From NCBI RefSeq assembly GCF_000227135.1, contig NC_018262.1, positions 878,223-942,222 of the forward strand: a stretch of DNA of 64,000 nucleotides, written 5' to 3'. This document shows positions 53,047 through 63,458 of this stretch, one piece after another. Positions within the stretch are counted from its first letter, which is position 1, and each line of letters starts with the position of its first letter. The notes beneath the pieces are model-generated. The model worked only from the letters and a program-made list of their open reading frames with translations, did no database searches and was not told the DNA's origin. The position numbers were made by a program, and so were the translations under genes. Origin of the DNA: Leishmania donovani (Eukaryota; Euglenozoa; Kinetoplastea; Trypanosomatida; Trypanosomatidae).

Positions 53047-54695
53047 TAGAGTGTTTCCTCTTTCCCACCTCATCATGCCGTCCGAATCGTGTTGGTGAAT
53101 GCCGTCTCTGTGTTGCCCACCCCTTTCTGTGCAGTTGGTGCGCGCATTCGCTTGTTGTCCCTCTTCTTTTTAGTTTGTATTTTGTTTTGGTTTTGGCGCC
53201 ACCAAGTTTTGTGTCTTTTATCTTTTTTTTTTGTTTTCGCTCCGCCTGCTTTGTCTTCGCTGTTCTTGATGTGCTGCTCTTTATTCTTCTCGTTCGCTTG
53301 CTTTGCGATTTTTCATGTGTTTGTGTTGGCTTGTGGGCTGGCGAGCATCTCTTCGTTTCCGCGTCCTGCCGTGGGACGCCGCCCTCCCTCCCCTCCCTTC
53401 CTCCCCGCTTTGCCGCCCCGTGCACTGTCTCTTGCATTTTCTCTCGTTTGCGTTCGGATACCTCAGACTCTTATATATGCCGTCAGCGAGTCGGAGACTT
53501 AGACAAAAAAAAAAAAACATGGATGGAGCTGCCTCGATGCCGCCGCACACCATTTTCTTGCGAGACTGTGTGCGTAGCCCGCTCCTCTCGTCGCACGAAG
53601 GCAACGCATGGAATTACAGATGGATAATTCCTTCTTCGCCTTTACCTGCTGCCGTACAACCGGTTACGCAGTTGCAGAAGATAAAGGTGCATCTCAGCCA
53701 AAATTCAGAAATTCAGCAACAGCAAAAAAAGGCGCTTTCACAGCCTCCTGTGCTCTGCCGTGTTGCCCCGCTGCTGTCGAAGCCAGGGAGGCGGTGGGGA
53801 GGCAAACAAACAACACACAGTGGCATCTTTCTGTACCATGAAGGCCTTGCACGCTCTCTGCTCGCCTCCCCGCTGCTCCTCTCCGCGTAGTCTACGCGTG
53901 CGCATTGCAGAACCCAACGATCGTCTTGTCTATGCCAAAGCCCATCTTTCACGCTCCTCCTCCCGACTCTCCCCCGGTTTGGTATCACTGCGATGCATTG
54001 CCCGCTAGGCTCATCTTTTTTTTTTTCTTTTCGGCGCCGGCCGCTTTCTGCCGTTCACGCTTCACTCCTTCTTTTCATACACTCCCGGACGGGATAAGCA
54101 GAGCTCTTGATTTATCGCTTCCGTGGCACGGCGTCTTGAGTCCGCCTGCAGCCCTCGAAGCCCCAGCGAGCGTCATTCGGCCGCCTCGCTCGGTCTGATT
54201 CGTGCATTCGTCCGCAGCACCGTCGCTTATCGCCTTTGTTGACAAGAGGCCACCGCCCACAAACTGTTGCCGCATTTAATTTCCTTGTTCTTTACCATCC
54301 AAAGAGGCGGAAGCGAAGAGAGAAGGGCAACGCCGCTGCCACCCGCGGCTCTCACTTGTATCTTCGCTAAGAGCAGTTTGCTCGACGTAATTGCTCTTGG
54401 TTCAAAAATCGTCTTTTGGCCATCACCGCCAACACACCCCAACGCCCCCTGCTCATCGACAAGGAAAACAGCGTTCAAGCAAAAAAAATAAAGCGAAAAC
54501 ACTAACGTCAGAGATGGAATGCGTGGCGACGAAGGCTGAACAAGCTAAGAAAGATAAAAAAAACTTCCCTTTCTTTATTACCATTGTGCATTATCGAACC
54601 CCCGCAGCCTCCACCTCTCCTCCCTCGCTGGGCTCCCCTTTCCATTCCACGGAGACCCACGCGCATACAAAACGACAGCGACCTCTTTGGAGAAA
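53047..54695 (+). other. Intergenic spacer, with one short doubtful frame
   Basis: T-rich 3' flank of the ATG2-like gene (about 53150-53330), a TA/T-rich patch and A run near 53470-53518, and C/T-rich or A-rich leader sequence before the next gene. A 123-codon frame at 53519-53890 is listed separately as doubtful. Confidence 0.5.
53519..53890 (+). CDS. Doubtful small hypothetical protein
   Basis: An ATG directly after a run of A opens 123 codons (MDGAASMPPHTIFLRD...). The product contains Gln-, Ser- and Leu-rich parts but no recognisable domain, signal peptide or membrane segment. A T/C-rich region lies about 150 bases upstream. It may be a small gene or only a chance frame in the ATG2-like 3' UTR; I lean to chance. 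Confidence 0.2.
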   Translation: MDGAASMPPHTIFLRDCVRSPLLSSHEGNAWNYRWIIPSSPLPAAVQPVTQLQKIKVHLSQNSEIQQQQKKALSQPPVLCRVAPLLSKPGRRWGGKQTTHSGIFLYHEGLARSLLASPLLLSA

Positions 54696-56276
54696 ATGGA
54701 TGGCAAGGTAATTGTGTTTCTCCGTACAAGCAGCGTGGCCCGTTTGCCGCTATACCGTCGCCTCCGCTCGCTCAACGTAGCGCTGGTGCTGGTGCACCCC
54801 TTCACCCCATTGCCTGAGTTTGACGGTGTCTTTTCGCACTGGCTGCAGCACGAGACGAGCGACGTGGATGAGGTGCACCTTGCCTTGTCGGCCTTCCTGG
54901 CATCGCGTGGGCTCGTCCCTGACGCGGTTGTGTCCTTCGACGAGTATGCCGTCTACCAAGCGGCGTTAATTGCCGCGCGGTTGAATCTCACCCCGATCCC
55001 TCTCCCACCTGCTGCGGTTCTACAGAACAACATGAAGGATTTGTTTCGGCTGTTCTGCAGCGAGCACGGCATCCCGTCGCCAAAGTCGGTGCCGCTCCCT
55101 GTAGCGGCGGCGCTTCCGACACCAGGAGAGATGAGCAAACGTGCGCGCGACGCGGATGCGCTCTCGATGGCGTTCGAGAAGGCTCGGCCGGCGCTGATCA
55201 AGACTATTTCCAAAACAATAGAGGCCGCGGCGCTCGCGTTCCCAGTGGTGCTAAAGCCCAGTCCAGGGGCTGGAAGCCTGCTAACCCGCTTGTGCTCCAC
55301 CCTGGACGACGCGGTGGCGCATGTGTGGTACATGTGGACGATGCTCGCGAGCCATCCAGACACACGGCACTTTGCCGCCCTCACCAAGAGTGCAGCGGCT
55401 GGACCTGTGCGCGAAGAAGGCGCGGCCGCTGTGCACATACTCGCGGAGGAGTTCATTGAGGGACAGGAGGTCGACATGGACTGCGTTGTCGAGCACGGCG
55501 TCGTGCGCTTCTGCTCCATCTCGGACAACTTCGAACCGTCTCTGCCGTACTTTGCTGAGGTTGGCGGGATTTGCCCATCACAGCTGGGGCACCGCGGCCA
55601 GTGTGCCCTGCGTGAATTGCTCGACTTATACGTCTCCGCGCACGGAGCGCACTTGCACGGCGTTATTCATTTTGAAGCCAAATACGACCCAGCACGCCAG
55701 CGAGCCTACGTGATTGAGGTGAACTGTCGGCCTGGAAGCGCGGAAACGAACGTTATGGTTCAAACTGTGTATCGTGGGTTGAACCTGGGTGAGGCGCTGG
55801 TGCGCTGTGCGTTGCAGATGCCTATCCAGGAGCAGCTGGCAGGCCTTTTCCCAGAGCTTCTAGCCGGCCAGCAAGAAGAAGGTGGGGTGCAGATGCCGTG
55901 GCAGACGGCAACTCCACCGCGCCATTCCGAGGCGGACGCAAACGAGGGTATCCCGAGCTCCGCTGCACGCACAGCGGTGTGGTCGCTGCTCGGCGGCCCG
56001 TCTCGCGGCTTCTTTCCACCACAGTGCTGGGCGGCGTCTGTGAACATTTATCCGAACCAGGCTGGGGTGCTGAGTAAGGCACGTGTTCCGGTAGAGGACG
56101 CTTCGCTCGTTGCCTTCTCCGTCTCGGCGAGGCCGGGTGAGGCCGTGGCACCGCCGCCGAAGCAATTCTACATGCTTTGCTGGATGGTGGTCCGAGGCGC
56201 GACCGACGAGGAGGCGAAGGCAAACATCTGGCGAGTGACGAGCACATTCGAGCAGGAGGTGGCGCCGCCGTTCTGA
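54696..56276 (+). CDS. ATP-grasp ligase of unknown substrate (carnosine synthase-like)
   Basis: A 526-residue ATP-grasp enzyme, a family that activates a carboxylate as acyl phosphate and joins it to an amine or thiol. The first about 110 residues form a pre-ATP-grasp Rossmann-like domain (KVIVFLRTSS... VVSFDEYAVYQAALIAARL). Then come NNMKDLFRLFCSEHGIPSP, the P-loop-like strand FPVVLKPSPGAGS, the hinge region HILAEEFIEGQEVDMDCVV, and the metal-binding end HGVIHFEAKYDP...YVIEVNCRPGS, with E341 and N343 as Mg ligands. A C-terminal domain (about 445-526) resembles the carboxylase-like cap found in carnosine synthase-type proteins. The catalytic set is complete. The frame starts three codons upstream at a TTG; 54696 is the first ATG. 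No signal or membrane segment; cytosolic location likely. Confidence 0.8.
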   Translation: MDGKVIVFLRTSSVARLPLYRRLRSLNVALVLVHPFTPLPEFDGVFSHWLQHETSDVDEVHLALSAFLASRGLVPDAVVSFDEYAVYQAALIAARLNLTPIPLPPAAVLQNNMKDLFRLFCSEHGIPSPKSVPLPVAAALPTPGEMSKRARDADALSMAFEKARPALIKTISKTIEAAALAFPVVLKPSPGAGSLLTRLCSTLDDAVAHVWYMWTMLASHPDTRHFAALTKSAAAGPVREEGAAAVHILAEEFIEGQEVDMDCVVEHGVVRFCSISDNFEPSLPYFAEVGGICPSQLGHRGQCALRELLDLYVSAHGAHLHGVIHFEAKYDPARQRAYVIEVNCRPGSAETNVMVQTVYRGLNLGEALVRCALQMPIQEQLAGLFPELLAGQQEEGGVQMPWQTATPPRHSEADANEGIPSSAARTAVWSLLGGPSRGFFPPQCWAASVNIYPNQAGVLSKARVPVEDASLVAFSVSARPGEAVAPPPKQFYMLCWMVVRGATDEEAKANIWRVTSTFEQEVAPPF

Positions 56277-58553
56277 TGCAGGTGTGATGTCTCGAAACGG
56301 GAGCGCATACATAAACGCAAAGCTGCGAAGCATTCGCAAAGTGCGCGGCCACGGCGGCGCCGGTAAAGGGTAAGGGCGAACGCGCCGTGCTCGTGTCCCT
56401 ATGCGCGTTTTTGCTCGAGAACGTGAACGCTTTCGCTTCCATTTTTTCTCTCGCCTTTCTTGCACCTCCATGTTGTGGGGAGGTCGAGTAAAGTGGGGGA
56501 GGGGGCGGAGAGGTTCTATACTGCCGGGGATGTGCGCCAGCGCACACGTGCTTGACGGGTGTCCTTATTATTCACTGATATTTTTCTCTTCACGTCTTTG
56601 CTCCCTGATAAAGCGGGCCACCTCGCCGTGGCACTAGGGTCTAGCTCCTGCCCTATTGGGAAGCCAAGAGCCTGCAGCCTGCCCTTGGGTGCGTCGGACT
56701 CTTAGCGTCGGCGGGAAATATCTGCACTGGCACTATGCTGGAGAGACTTGCAACCATTACCACGCTCGCTCTTGCCCACTACGAATCGTGTCGGCGATTG
56801 GACAAATCCAACCAGCTGTGAGTTCTTTGTGCGCAGCCGCTTGATCTGCGTGCCCCCTTCTGCTTGACGTACCCACTCCTGTCAAAGGTGTGCGGATACA
56901 GGAGAGGGTGGAATGCCTCCTGCTGCCAAAGGCTCACGGCAGTGTCCTGGCTGTCGCGGCAACGTGCGGGCAAGCCATCCAGGCACGCCCCCTCCTCCTC
57001 CGCCAGGCAAGAACGCCCTCTTGAGACAGGCCACAGGATGCCGCAAATGCGAGACCTGCGCGCTGGCGCTGTGAAGCACAGCTGGAACGGTGCAGCACAC
57101 CCGAACAAGGCATGCAGAGGTGAGAGGGGCCATGGTGATGGACGGGAGAGGAGCGAAGGGATCCACATGCATCAGCCCCAATGTGCGTGTGTGCAGAACA
57201 TGTGGCAGTCCCTCTACATCCCAACGGGGTGGGCTGATGAGGCGCAGACGCCGGAAGCATGACGAGAGCACCACCGAGTTACACCATCGAGCCCTCCAGG
57301 CTCGCACGTGGCGAGACACCGCACCATAATACGGCACGCCGCGACTTGAAGTGACTGCGAGAGAAGCATGGCACACAGGCAGAGTGTGCAGGGCCTCGGA
57401 AGCGCCCTGGTCTCAGGCTGACCCATTTCCTCGAGCTCGTGCGGCATGCACCTAGGCGACCGCCCCCTGCTACCCGCACGACAGAGACGTCATCGCTTCC
57501 TCGCTTCAGCGCGACGCTAGACGCGGCCCACGCGAGCGTCCGCGTGACGCCGATCGCACAGCACGTATGCGAAAGAAGGGGCGAGGACGGACAAGGAGGA
57601 GCCCGTTAGGTGCATGACCTCGATTCCGCGGCAGGACGGTTTGTCCCAGAGGGCTGGGGTTCAGCCGTATGCCTACCTTTGTAGGCAAACGGCTGTGCTT
57701 GTGCATGCGTCTCTTATTTATTTATTTCGCGCGTGTTTACGGTATACTGACACACAGAAAAAAACTAAAGGAAAGCCAAACGACGGAGCACGCCCCAGCT
57801 CCCCGGATCACGGTTGCCGACACACGAACTCCTCGTGACTTACCATTCCAATGATACATTTTTTTTTTTTCGGCTTTAGCGTGTCTACTCCATGACTCAC
57901 CCATTTTCCTATCAGTGAAAAAGGCGGCATGGTGACAAACCCTACCTCCGCAAAGAAGAAAACGAAGGGACGACCATCCCATGACGGCACAGGGCACATT
58001 TCTCCACTGCTGGGCATGCGCGAGACGCCAGCATCTGCATGTTGTTCAACCTTCGCTCGGGGTGTTGGCGGAATGCATGCCACGGCGAAAATGTATGCGC
58101 ATGCGCTGCCCCGCCACCGCCCCACCGCTTTCCCCCTTTCTGTAAGGAAGAATGATGCAAATCGCTCGGCGCGCATCAGCTCGCCCCAGTTTTGACTGTT
58201 CCCTGTCGACGTTTTCTGTTGCCTACATCTCCACCTCTTCTCGCACCATGAAACATGTGCCCCTGCACTTCCCCACATCTACTTGTACGTGCATGTAGGT
58301 GCCTGCGGTATTGATTGCATGAGTGGAAAGAAGCTGGCCCGCTCTCCTTCCCGAAAAAAAAAAAACAAAAAGATCAGCGGATCAAGAAGTCTGTTTGCCA
58401 CTCTTGTGCAGTGCGTGTACGTGTGCTGTTTGCCTGCAAGCTGGCACCTTCCTTGTGCCTCGGCGTGTTGAGCTGATTGCGCACCGACCTCTGTCTTTCT
58501 CTTTCGTATCGTGTTCTCCAGTTCTATTGCTGCCACGGTGCTGCTCCAGCATC
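56277..58553 (+). other. Intergenic spacer with structured GC-rich block
   Basis: 2.3 kb without a credible gene. From about 56640 to 57650 it is GC-rich, lacks pyrimidine tracts and has many small palindromes (for example CGAGCC/GGCTCG at about 57289-57305 and CAGGGC/GCCCTG at about 57389-57408); this block could be a degenerate retroposon. A strong hairpin follows at 57662-57695. After about 57840 ordinary T- and A-rich spacer resumes. Confidence 0.5.
57662..57695. repeat. 15-bp hairpin with four-base loop
   Basis: Bases 57662-57676 pair with 57681-57695 with a single A/A mismatch (57669 against 57688), enclosing the loop CTTT at 57677-57680. The stem is self-contained; flanking bases do not pair. 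Confidence 0.85.
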
Positions 58554-61500
58554 ATGAGCGGCCACAATCCGAACCGTGCTGAGAGACTGGGCAGCGGTGG
58601 TGGCGCGCCGGCGCGCAACCCCATCACTTACAATCTGGCCGCCCTCCGCCTTGCACAGTCCCCGAACGGAAGGGGCCAAATATCGCCGCCGGTCCCTTCC
58701 GGCGATGGTGGGTCTATTAGGCTGAGCAGCAGCGGCGCAGCATCTGATGTGCCGCTGTCTGTCTTGCTTGCAGGTCTCGGTACCCCAGCTGCTACTGTCA
58801 ACACAGCGTCGCCGCACCCGGCGGTGGCCTCCGGGCCTAGCGCTCTCTCACTAGTCGGAGGCGGCAGGCCGCCCGTGAGAGTCGCAGGCGCTTCCGCGGC
58901 AGTACTGCCGCCTGCGATGGGGTATCCGGATGCTGCTCCAACCATAGAATCCGGACTACCTTCCAAGTTGACGGGCGTAGCGCAGTCTGACCAAGCGTCA
59001 CCAGCACCGATGGCTGCACCAGGTCCGCGAGGGGCAACACTGGGCCCCACTGACAACAAACAGCCTTTTCTGGCGGCTGCGCCGACCGGCGCGCCACCCC
59101 CGCCGCCGCCGTCGTCACTGGGTCACGCCCCCATGCCAAGGCCAAGTGGACCGTTAGTGTTTCCTCCGAGCACACACACCAGCATCCCCTCTCAAGCTGC
59201 AGCGGCCTCCTCAGCGCGGTCTGCACCCTCTAAACTGTCGGCCCCACCACAGTGGACGAGTGCCGCGCCTTCTAGCGTCCCACTTCCGCATTCGGCACAA
59301 GCGCGCCGCGCAGACCCGACCCAACCGGGCTCCGCCTTCATGCGGACGCAGAATCGGCCGCCAGCGCCGTTCCTAGCAGGCGTAGCGAAGTCGCAAGGCA
59401 GGCTGCCTACTCCTCAGACGCCCCTCTATCAACATCCGCCGGTGGCACCCGTGTCGAGTCGCGGGACTTTTAACGAGGCCGCAGAGCCAGCAACAGCTGT
59501 CGCTGCTGCTCCTCTTCCGCAGTCACAACCGCACGCCGGTATACCTCCTCCGGTACCGCGGTCTCAGCTTGCTGGGATGCCGACTCCTCTCAGCCAGTCA
59601 TCAGGTGCAACGTCCCCGTCGGCTGCCGCTCCCTTCAGTGCCCCATCCCCAAAAGCTGCCGGGTCGCTCTTGTCGCCTCCTCTGCCGTCGCAGCAGCGGA
59701 GATCGAACTCTCAGCGCCTTCCGTATCCGCTGCCGCAGCCTCTTTCACAGCAGACCGCCTCGGCGCGATCATCAGTGCCCCCTCCGGCTCCGATGTCAGC
59801 CAACACAGCATCTCCGTTTCGGCCCACACCAACCTCGCCACTGCCCGCTGTCGCCGCGGCACCCGTTGTCGATACACCCGCTACGACAACCCCGACTGTC
59901 ACGCCGATTTCCGCTGCTGCGCCAGCCGGCGCTTCTGATTCTGCTCCTGCCGCTGCATCCCTACCCACGGATATTTGCTTAGCACTGCAGCAGATGAGCA
60001 TTCACGCTCGCATAGCGCCGTATCCACCACCACCGTCAACTGCGACAGAGGCCGCTGCCGCGACACCCACGCCCGCTGCGGCTTCGAGCTCCGCCGGCTC
60101 GCCTATAAAGAAGCTGCAGCAGCTCATGCAGCAGCCGCAGGCGCGGCTGAACTACTACGCCGCATTGCCGCCGCGTGTGGCAGTGCAGCGTGAGCAAGAC
60201 CGCTACGGCAGGGGCAACCGAGCACAGAGGATGAACTACCGCCAACCACCGCCACCGCACCACCAGCAGCGTCATCTGCCATCGGCGCCGCCACAGCAGA
60301 CCAAAGCGACTCCCCTCGCTCATGTCGCCGACATCGATCCGGCCGTTGCGAAGCGCTTCCAGGATGAGTACGCGCAGCAGAACGACAACGAGAACATCGG
60401 GGACGACTTGCGGGCGCAGCAGGCGACGAAGATGGGCACGATTGGCACGCTAGATGAGGAACTGTGCCTGTCCCTGATTGAGACTCACGACGTCACGTTT
60501 GTCGTCACGGATACCGGTACGGGCAAGAGCACCCGTATCCCAATGGCCCTGCACAAGGCGCACCCGGATGCACTCGTCGTGAACGCGCAGCCGCGACGTA
60601 CCGCTGCGATCAACCTTGCCCAGCGCGTCGCGGAGGTGCTTGACGCGGAGCTCGGTGAAGAGGTAGGCTACTCGGTGCGCGGAGAGCATATCGGCGACCT
60701 TGGTGAGACGAAGATAATGTACGTTACAACCTACTCCCTCTTTATCTACTTTCTGTGGCACGAGTTCAAAGAGAAGCTGCCGTTTTCCTACATCATTGTC
60801 GACGAGTTTCACGAGCGCACACCGGATGTGGAGGTCATTCTGCTGATGCTGAAGCTGTGGCTTCATAAACACCCGGGTGCCTTTAAGCTTGTCCTGTGCA
60901 GCGCGACGGCGCAGGTGGAGGAGTGGCAGAGCTTCTTCGACGGCCTTACGGTCGGCACCTACGCCCGCTCCCCTATCATGTACCCCGTGCAGGAGTACTT
61001 CATCGAGGACCTGCAGCGCCTCACCGGCATCCGCACTGCACCGATTTTGCCGCAGGATAGCAACAACATGGTAACATCGGAGCAGATGCATCAGCTCATT
61101 CTAGTGTGCAAACAGCTGCTTGAGTACCTGGCTAAGAACACGGCGACGCAGGACAGCGTGCTCGTGTTCATGCCTGGCCGTACGCAAGTGGAGCTGATGA
61201 CGACATGGATTCGCGAGAACCTGGAGGAGTCACTGGAGCCGATCGCGTGGTACCGCGACGTCGAGCTGTCTCTGATCCAGGAGGCCCTCGCGCGGCCTGC
61301 AGTAACCCGCAAGAAGGTCTACGTCGCCACAGACATCGCCGAGGTGAGCTTGACGCTGCCGGACGTGGTGTTTGTGATCGACTCCGGGACAGGCAAGCGG
61401 CCGCAGGTCTCGGAGAAGGAGAAGACAAGCTACGCTTTTCCGCCTCTTCGGCTGCTGTGGGAGACGACGTCGAACGCGCAGCAGCGCCGCGGCCGTGTTG

Positions 61501-63458
61501 GTCGTGTGCAGCAGGGCTTCTACTTCAGCCTTCTCAGCCGCGACCACCACAAGGCGCTGCGCGAATCAGATAATCGCATCAAGAACGCTGTCCTCACTGA
61601 GCTCGTCCTTCACTCCCTGCTCATCACGCAAAAGCCGTTCGCCTTCTTCCAGCTGTGCAACGAGAAGCCAGAGCGCGGCGCTCTCGCCTACAGCCTTCAC
61701 CTGCTACAGGATGGCGGCCATATTATTCGCAAGGACGACCCCATGGCGGACGCGGAGCGGGTGTCGCTTGACCGCCAGCGCACGACGCACGTCATGGACT
61801 CGCCCTGGAATGCCCTCATCGAGGAGGCGCTTGCAGCGGCCCCGGCGGCCTTTTCTACTGCTTCTGCCGATGCGGCAAAACACTCCCCGGCTACAAAGGA
61901 GGCGGCAGAGGGCCCCAGCAGCAGTGACGAGGTCGGCGACAAGGGCTACGGAGACGAAGAGGACTCTGTCGAGGCCGCGAATCCAGAGGCCGACACAGAG
62001 GCCGACACAGAGGCTTTCCAGCAGTGCTACTTCATGACCCTGCGGGGCGTCATCGCGGCCCGCTCGCCGGTGTCGGTCGCGGCTGCCACAAACGTTTTCT
62101 TCGGCCTACTGTACGGCACCCCGACGCTGAGCATGCTGGCGGCCGCCATCGAGTCTTCCAAGTCGCCGTTTCACGTGCCGTACACCGTCAGCGACCGCAT
62201 GGAGCGCGCGGCGATGGTGCGTCACGTGTCGAACGTTATGCAGCGCTACCACGGCTCGCTGCAGAGTGATTTGATCTGCTCCATGGAGGTTATCCTCGAG
62301 TACATGAGCATGCAGCGCGACGGGCTGTCCGAGGAGGCGCAGGAGGAGTGGTGCCAGGAGCGCAGCCTGAGTCGCACTCGCGTCGTCGATACACTGAATT
62401 TGTTCTCGCAGATGAAGGAGCAGGTGAGCTCGGTGCTGCCGTTCCCGGACGTCACAGACATCGACGTACTCAATGCCCAGTTTAACCAGAACGCTGAGCT
62501 CCTTGTGCTCATGCTCGTGGCGTCGCACACAGAGCTGGCGATTCAGGTGCAGCTGGACGGCCCTGTCGCGCAGAGGAAGGGCTTTGTGGGACACGGTATG
62601 TTCTTCCCGCTCAAGTGTCTCAAGGACGAGTCGGTGCCGACCGTGTGCCCGTGGGACCGCACCAAGATTAGCGTGCCACTTTCTCTACAGACGATTCAGC
62701 GCAAAGTGCTCGCCGTGTTCGCCTCGCAGGTGGAACCAGACCTGTTCGCGCTGGTGCTGCTCGTCTTCTCTTACAAGCTCCACTACTCGGTTCAGGACAG
62801 CGGCGCCACCCCGTCGTTCCTGATGGCCGTCAGCCACTCTGGTGTGCGCCGCACCTTTCAGTGCGACACCCTCACCGCACAGCAGATTCTGCAGCTGCGC
62901 CGCATTCAGTGCGCCCAGCTGCGGTGCATGCAGCTGCAGGTGGAGGAACGCGTGAAGGCGAATGAGAGCGAGAAGCTCAGTGCCGTGCTGAAGAGCGCCA
63001 ACAGTGACTTTGGATTACCGGAGAGTGCCATAAAGACGCCCTACCTCATTCCTACAGTGCTGCAGCACGGCCTGAAGCTGCTCGTGAGCCGACTGAAGGG
63101 CTCACCTTCTTACACGGCTCAGCGACGCGGCATCGCGGAGTTCCCGCCCGGTACGCCGTACTGCAAGCTCGCTCACGGCGCGGAGCTGCCGCCGCCGGTG
63201 CTGCAGTCGGTGCTCATCCACAGCAACAATGGCCTCTCCGTGCTGCAGCCGGCAGCAACGGCGGCAGCCGCAGCGACCCCCTTGGCGACAGTCGGCGTAG
63301 CGACGGGTGCGGTGGAGCATAGCGACGAGGCAGCCGTCGCGCTGGCGGAAGCGCCTTCTCCGGCAGTGGAAAGTAAGTCGGAAAGCGATGACGACGATGA
63401 TAGCGACCGCAGCAGCGACTCTGCTGCACATGTGCCAACGTTCAGCTATGACATTTAG
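58554..63458 (+). CDS. DExH-box RNA helicase with long disordered N-terminus
   Basis: A 1634-residue superfamily 2 helicase of the DEAH/RHA group, using NTP to remodel RNA or RNP. Residues 1 to about 590 are Pro/Ser/Ala/Gln-rich and probably disordered, with an Arg/Gln/His patch near 540-590. The core follows: motif I GTGKST (655-660), Ia QPRRTAA, Ib VTTYSLF, motif II DEFH (750-753, a variant of DEAH), motif III SAT (783-785), then FMPGRTQVE, motif V ATDIAEVSLTLPDV and motif VI QRRGRVGR (977-984). A Glu/Asp-rich insert (about 1110-1155) precedes helical ratchet-like and C-terminal regions, and the tail is acidic (SESDDDDDSD). All NTPase motifs are present. The frame extends upstream only from a GTG; 58554 is the first in-frame ATG. 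Specific RNA target unknown. Confidence 0.9.
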   Translation: MSGHNPNRAERLGSGGGAPARNPITYNLAALRLAQSPNGRGQISPPVPSGDGGSIRLSSSGAASDVPLSVLLAGLGTPAATVNTASPHPAVASGPSALSLVGGGRPPVRVAGASAAVLPPAMGYPDAAPTIESGLPSKLTGVAQSDQASPAPMAAPGPRGATLGPTDNKQPFLAAAPTGAPPPPPPSSLGHAPMPRPSGPLVFPPSTHTSIPSQAAAASSARSAPSKLSAPPQWTSAAPSSVPLPHSAQARRADPTQPGSAFMRTQNRPPAPFLAGVAKSQGRLPTPQTPLYQHPPVAPVSSRGTFNEAAEPATAVAAAPLPQSQPHAGIPPPVPRSQLAGMPTPLSQSSGATSPSAAAPFSAPSPKAAGSLLSPPLPSQQRRSNSQRLPYPLPQPLSQQTASARSSVPPPAPMSANTASPFRPTPTSPLPAVAAAPVVDTPATTTPTVTPISAAAPAGASDSAPAAASLPTDICLALQQMSIHARIAPYPPPPSTATEAAAATPTPAAASSSAGSPIKKLQQLMQQPQARLNYYAALPPRVAVQREQDRYGRGNRAQRMNYRQPPPPHHQQRHLPSAPPQQTKATPLAHVADIDPAVAKRFQDEYAQQNDNENIGDDLRAQQATKMGTIGTLDEELCLSLIETHDVTFVVTDTGTGKSTRIPMALHKAHPDALVVNAQPRRTAAINLAQRVAEVLDAELGEEVGYSVRGEHIGDLGETKIMYVTTYSLFIYFLWHEFKEKLPFSYIIVDEFHERTPDVEVILLMLKLWLHKHPGAFKLVLCSATAQVEEWQSFFDGLTVGTYARSPIMYPVQEYFIEDLQRLTGIRTAPILPQDSNNMVTSEQMHQLILVCKQLLEYLAKNTATQDSVLVFMPGRTQVELMTTWIRENLEESLEPIAWYRDVELSLIQEALARPAVTRKKVYVATDIAEVSLTLPDVVFVIDSGTGKRPQVSEKEKTSYAFPPLRLLWETTSNAQQRRGRVGRVQQGFYFSLLSRDHHKALRESDNRIKNAVLTELVLHSLLITQKPFAFFQLCNEKPERGALAYSLHLLQDGGHIIRKDDPMADAERVSLDRQRTTHVMDSPWNALIEEALAAAPAAFSTASADAAKHSPATKEAAEGPSSSDEVGDKGYGDEEDSVEAANPEADTEADTEAFQQCYFMTLRGVIAARSPVSVAAATNVFFGLLYGTPTLSMLAAAIESSKSPFHVPYTVSDRMERAAMVRHVSNVMQRYHGSLQSDLICSMEVILEYMSMQRDGLSEEAQEEWCQERSLSRTRVVDTLNLFSQMKEQVSSVLPFPDVTDIDVLNAQFNQNAELLVLMLVASHTELAIQVQLDGPVAQRKGFVGHGMFFPLKCLKDESVPTVCPWDRTKISVPLSLQTIQRKVLAVFASQVEPDLFALVLLVFSYKLHYSVQDSGATPSFLMAVSHSGVRRTFQCDTLTAQQILQLRRIQCAQLRCMQLQVEERVKANESEKLSAVLKSANSDFGLPESAIKTPYLIPTVLQHGLKLLVSRLKGSPSYTAQRRGIAEFPPGTPYCKLAHGAELPPPVLQSVLIHSNNGLSVLQPAATAAAAATPLATVGVATGAVEHSDEAAVALAEAPSPAVESKSESDDDDDSDRSSDSAAHVPTFSYDI

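Noticed and set aside
58323..58553. Upstream extension of the helicase frame
   Set aside because: The frame begins with GTG and its translation is a spacer-like Lys/Cys/Ser mix; no in-frame ATG before 58554.
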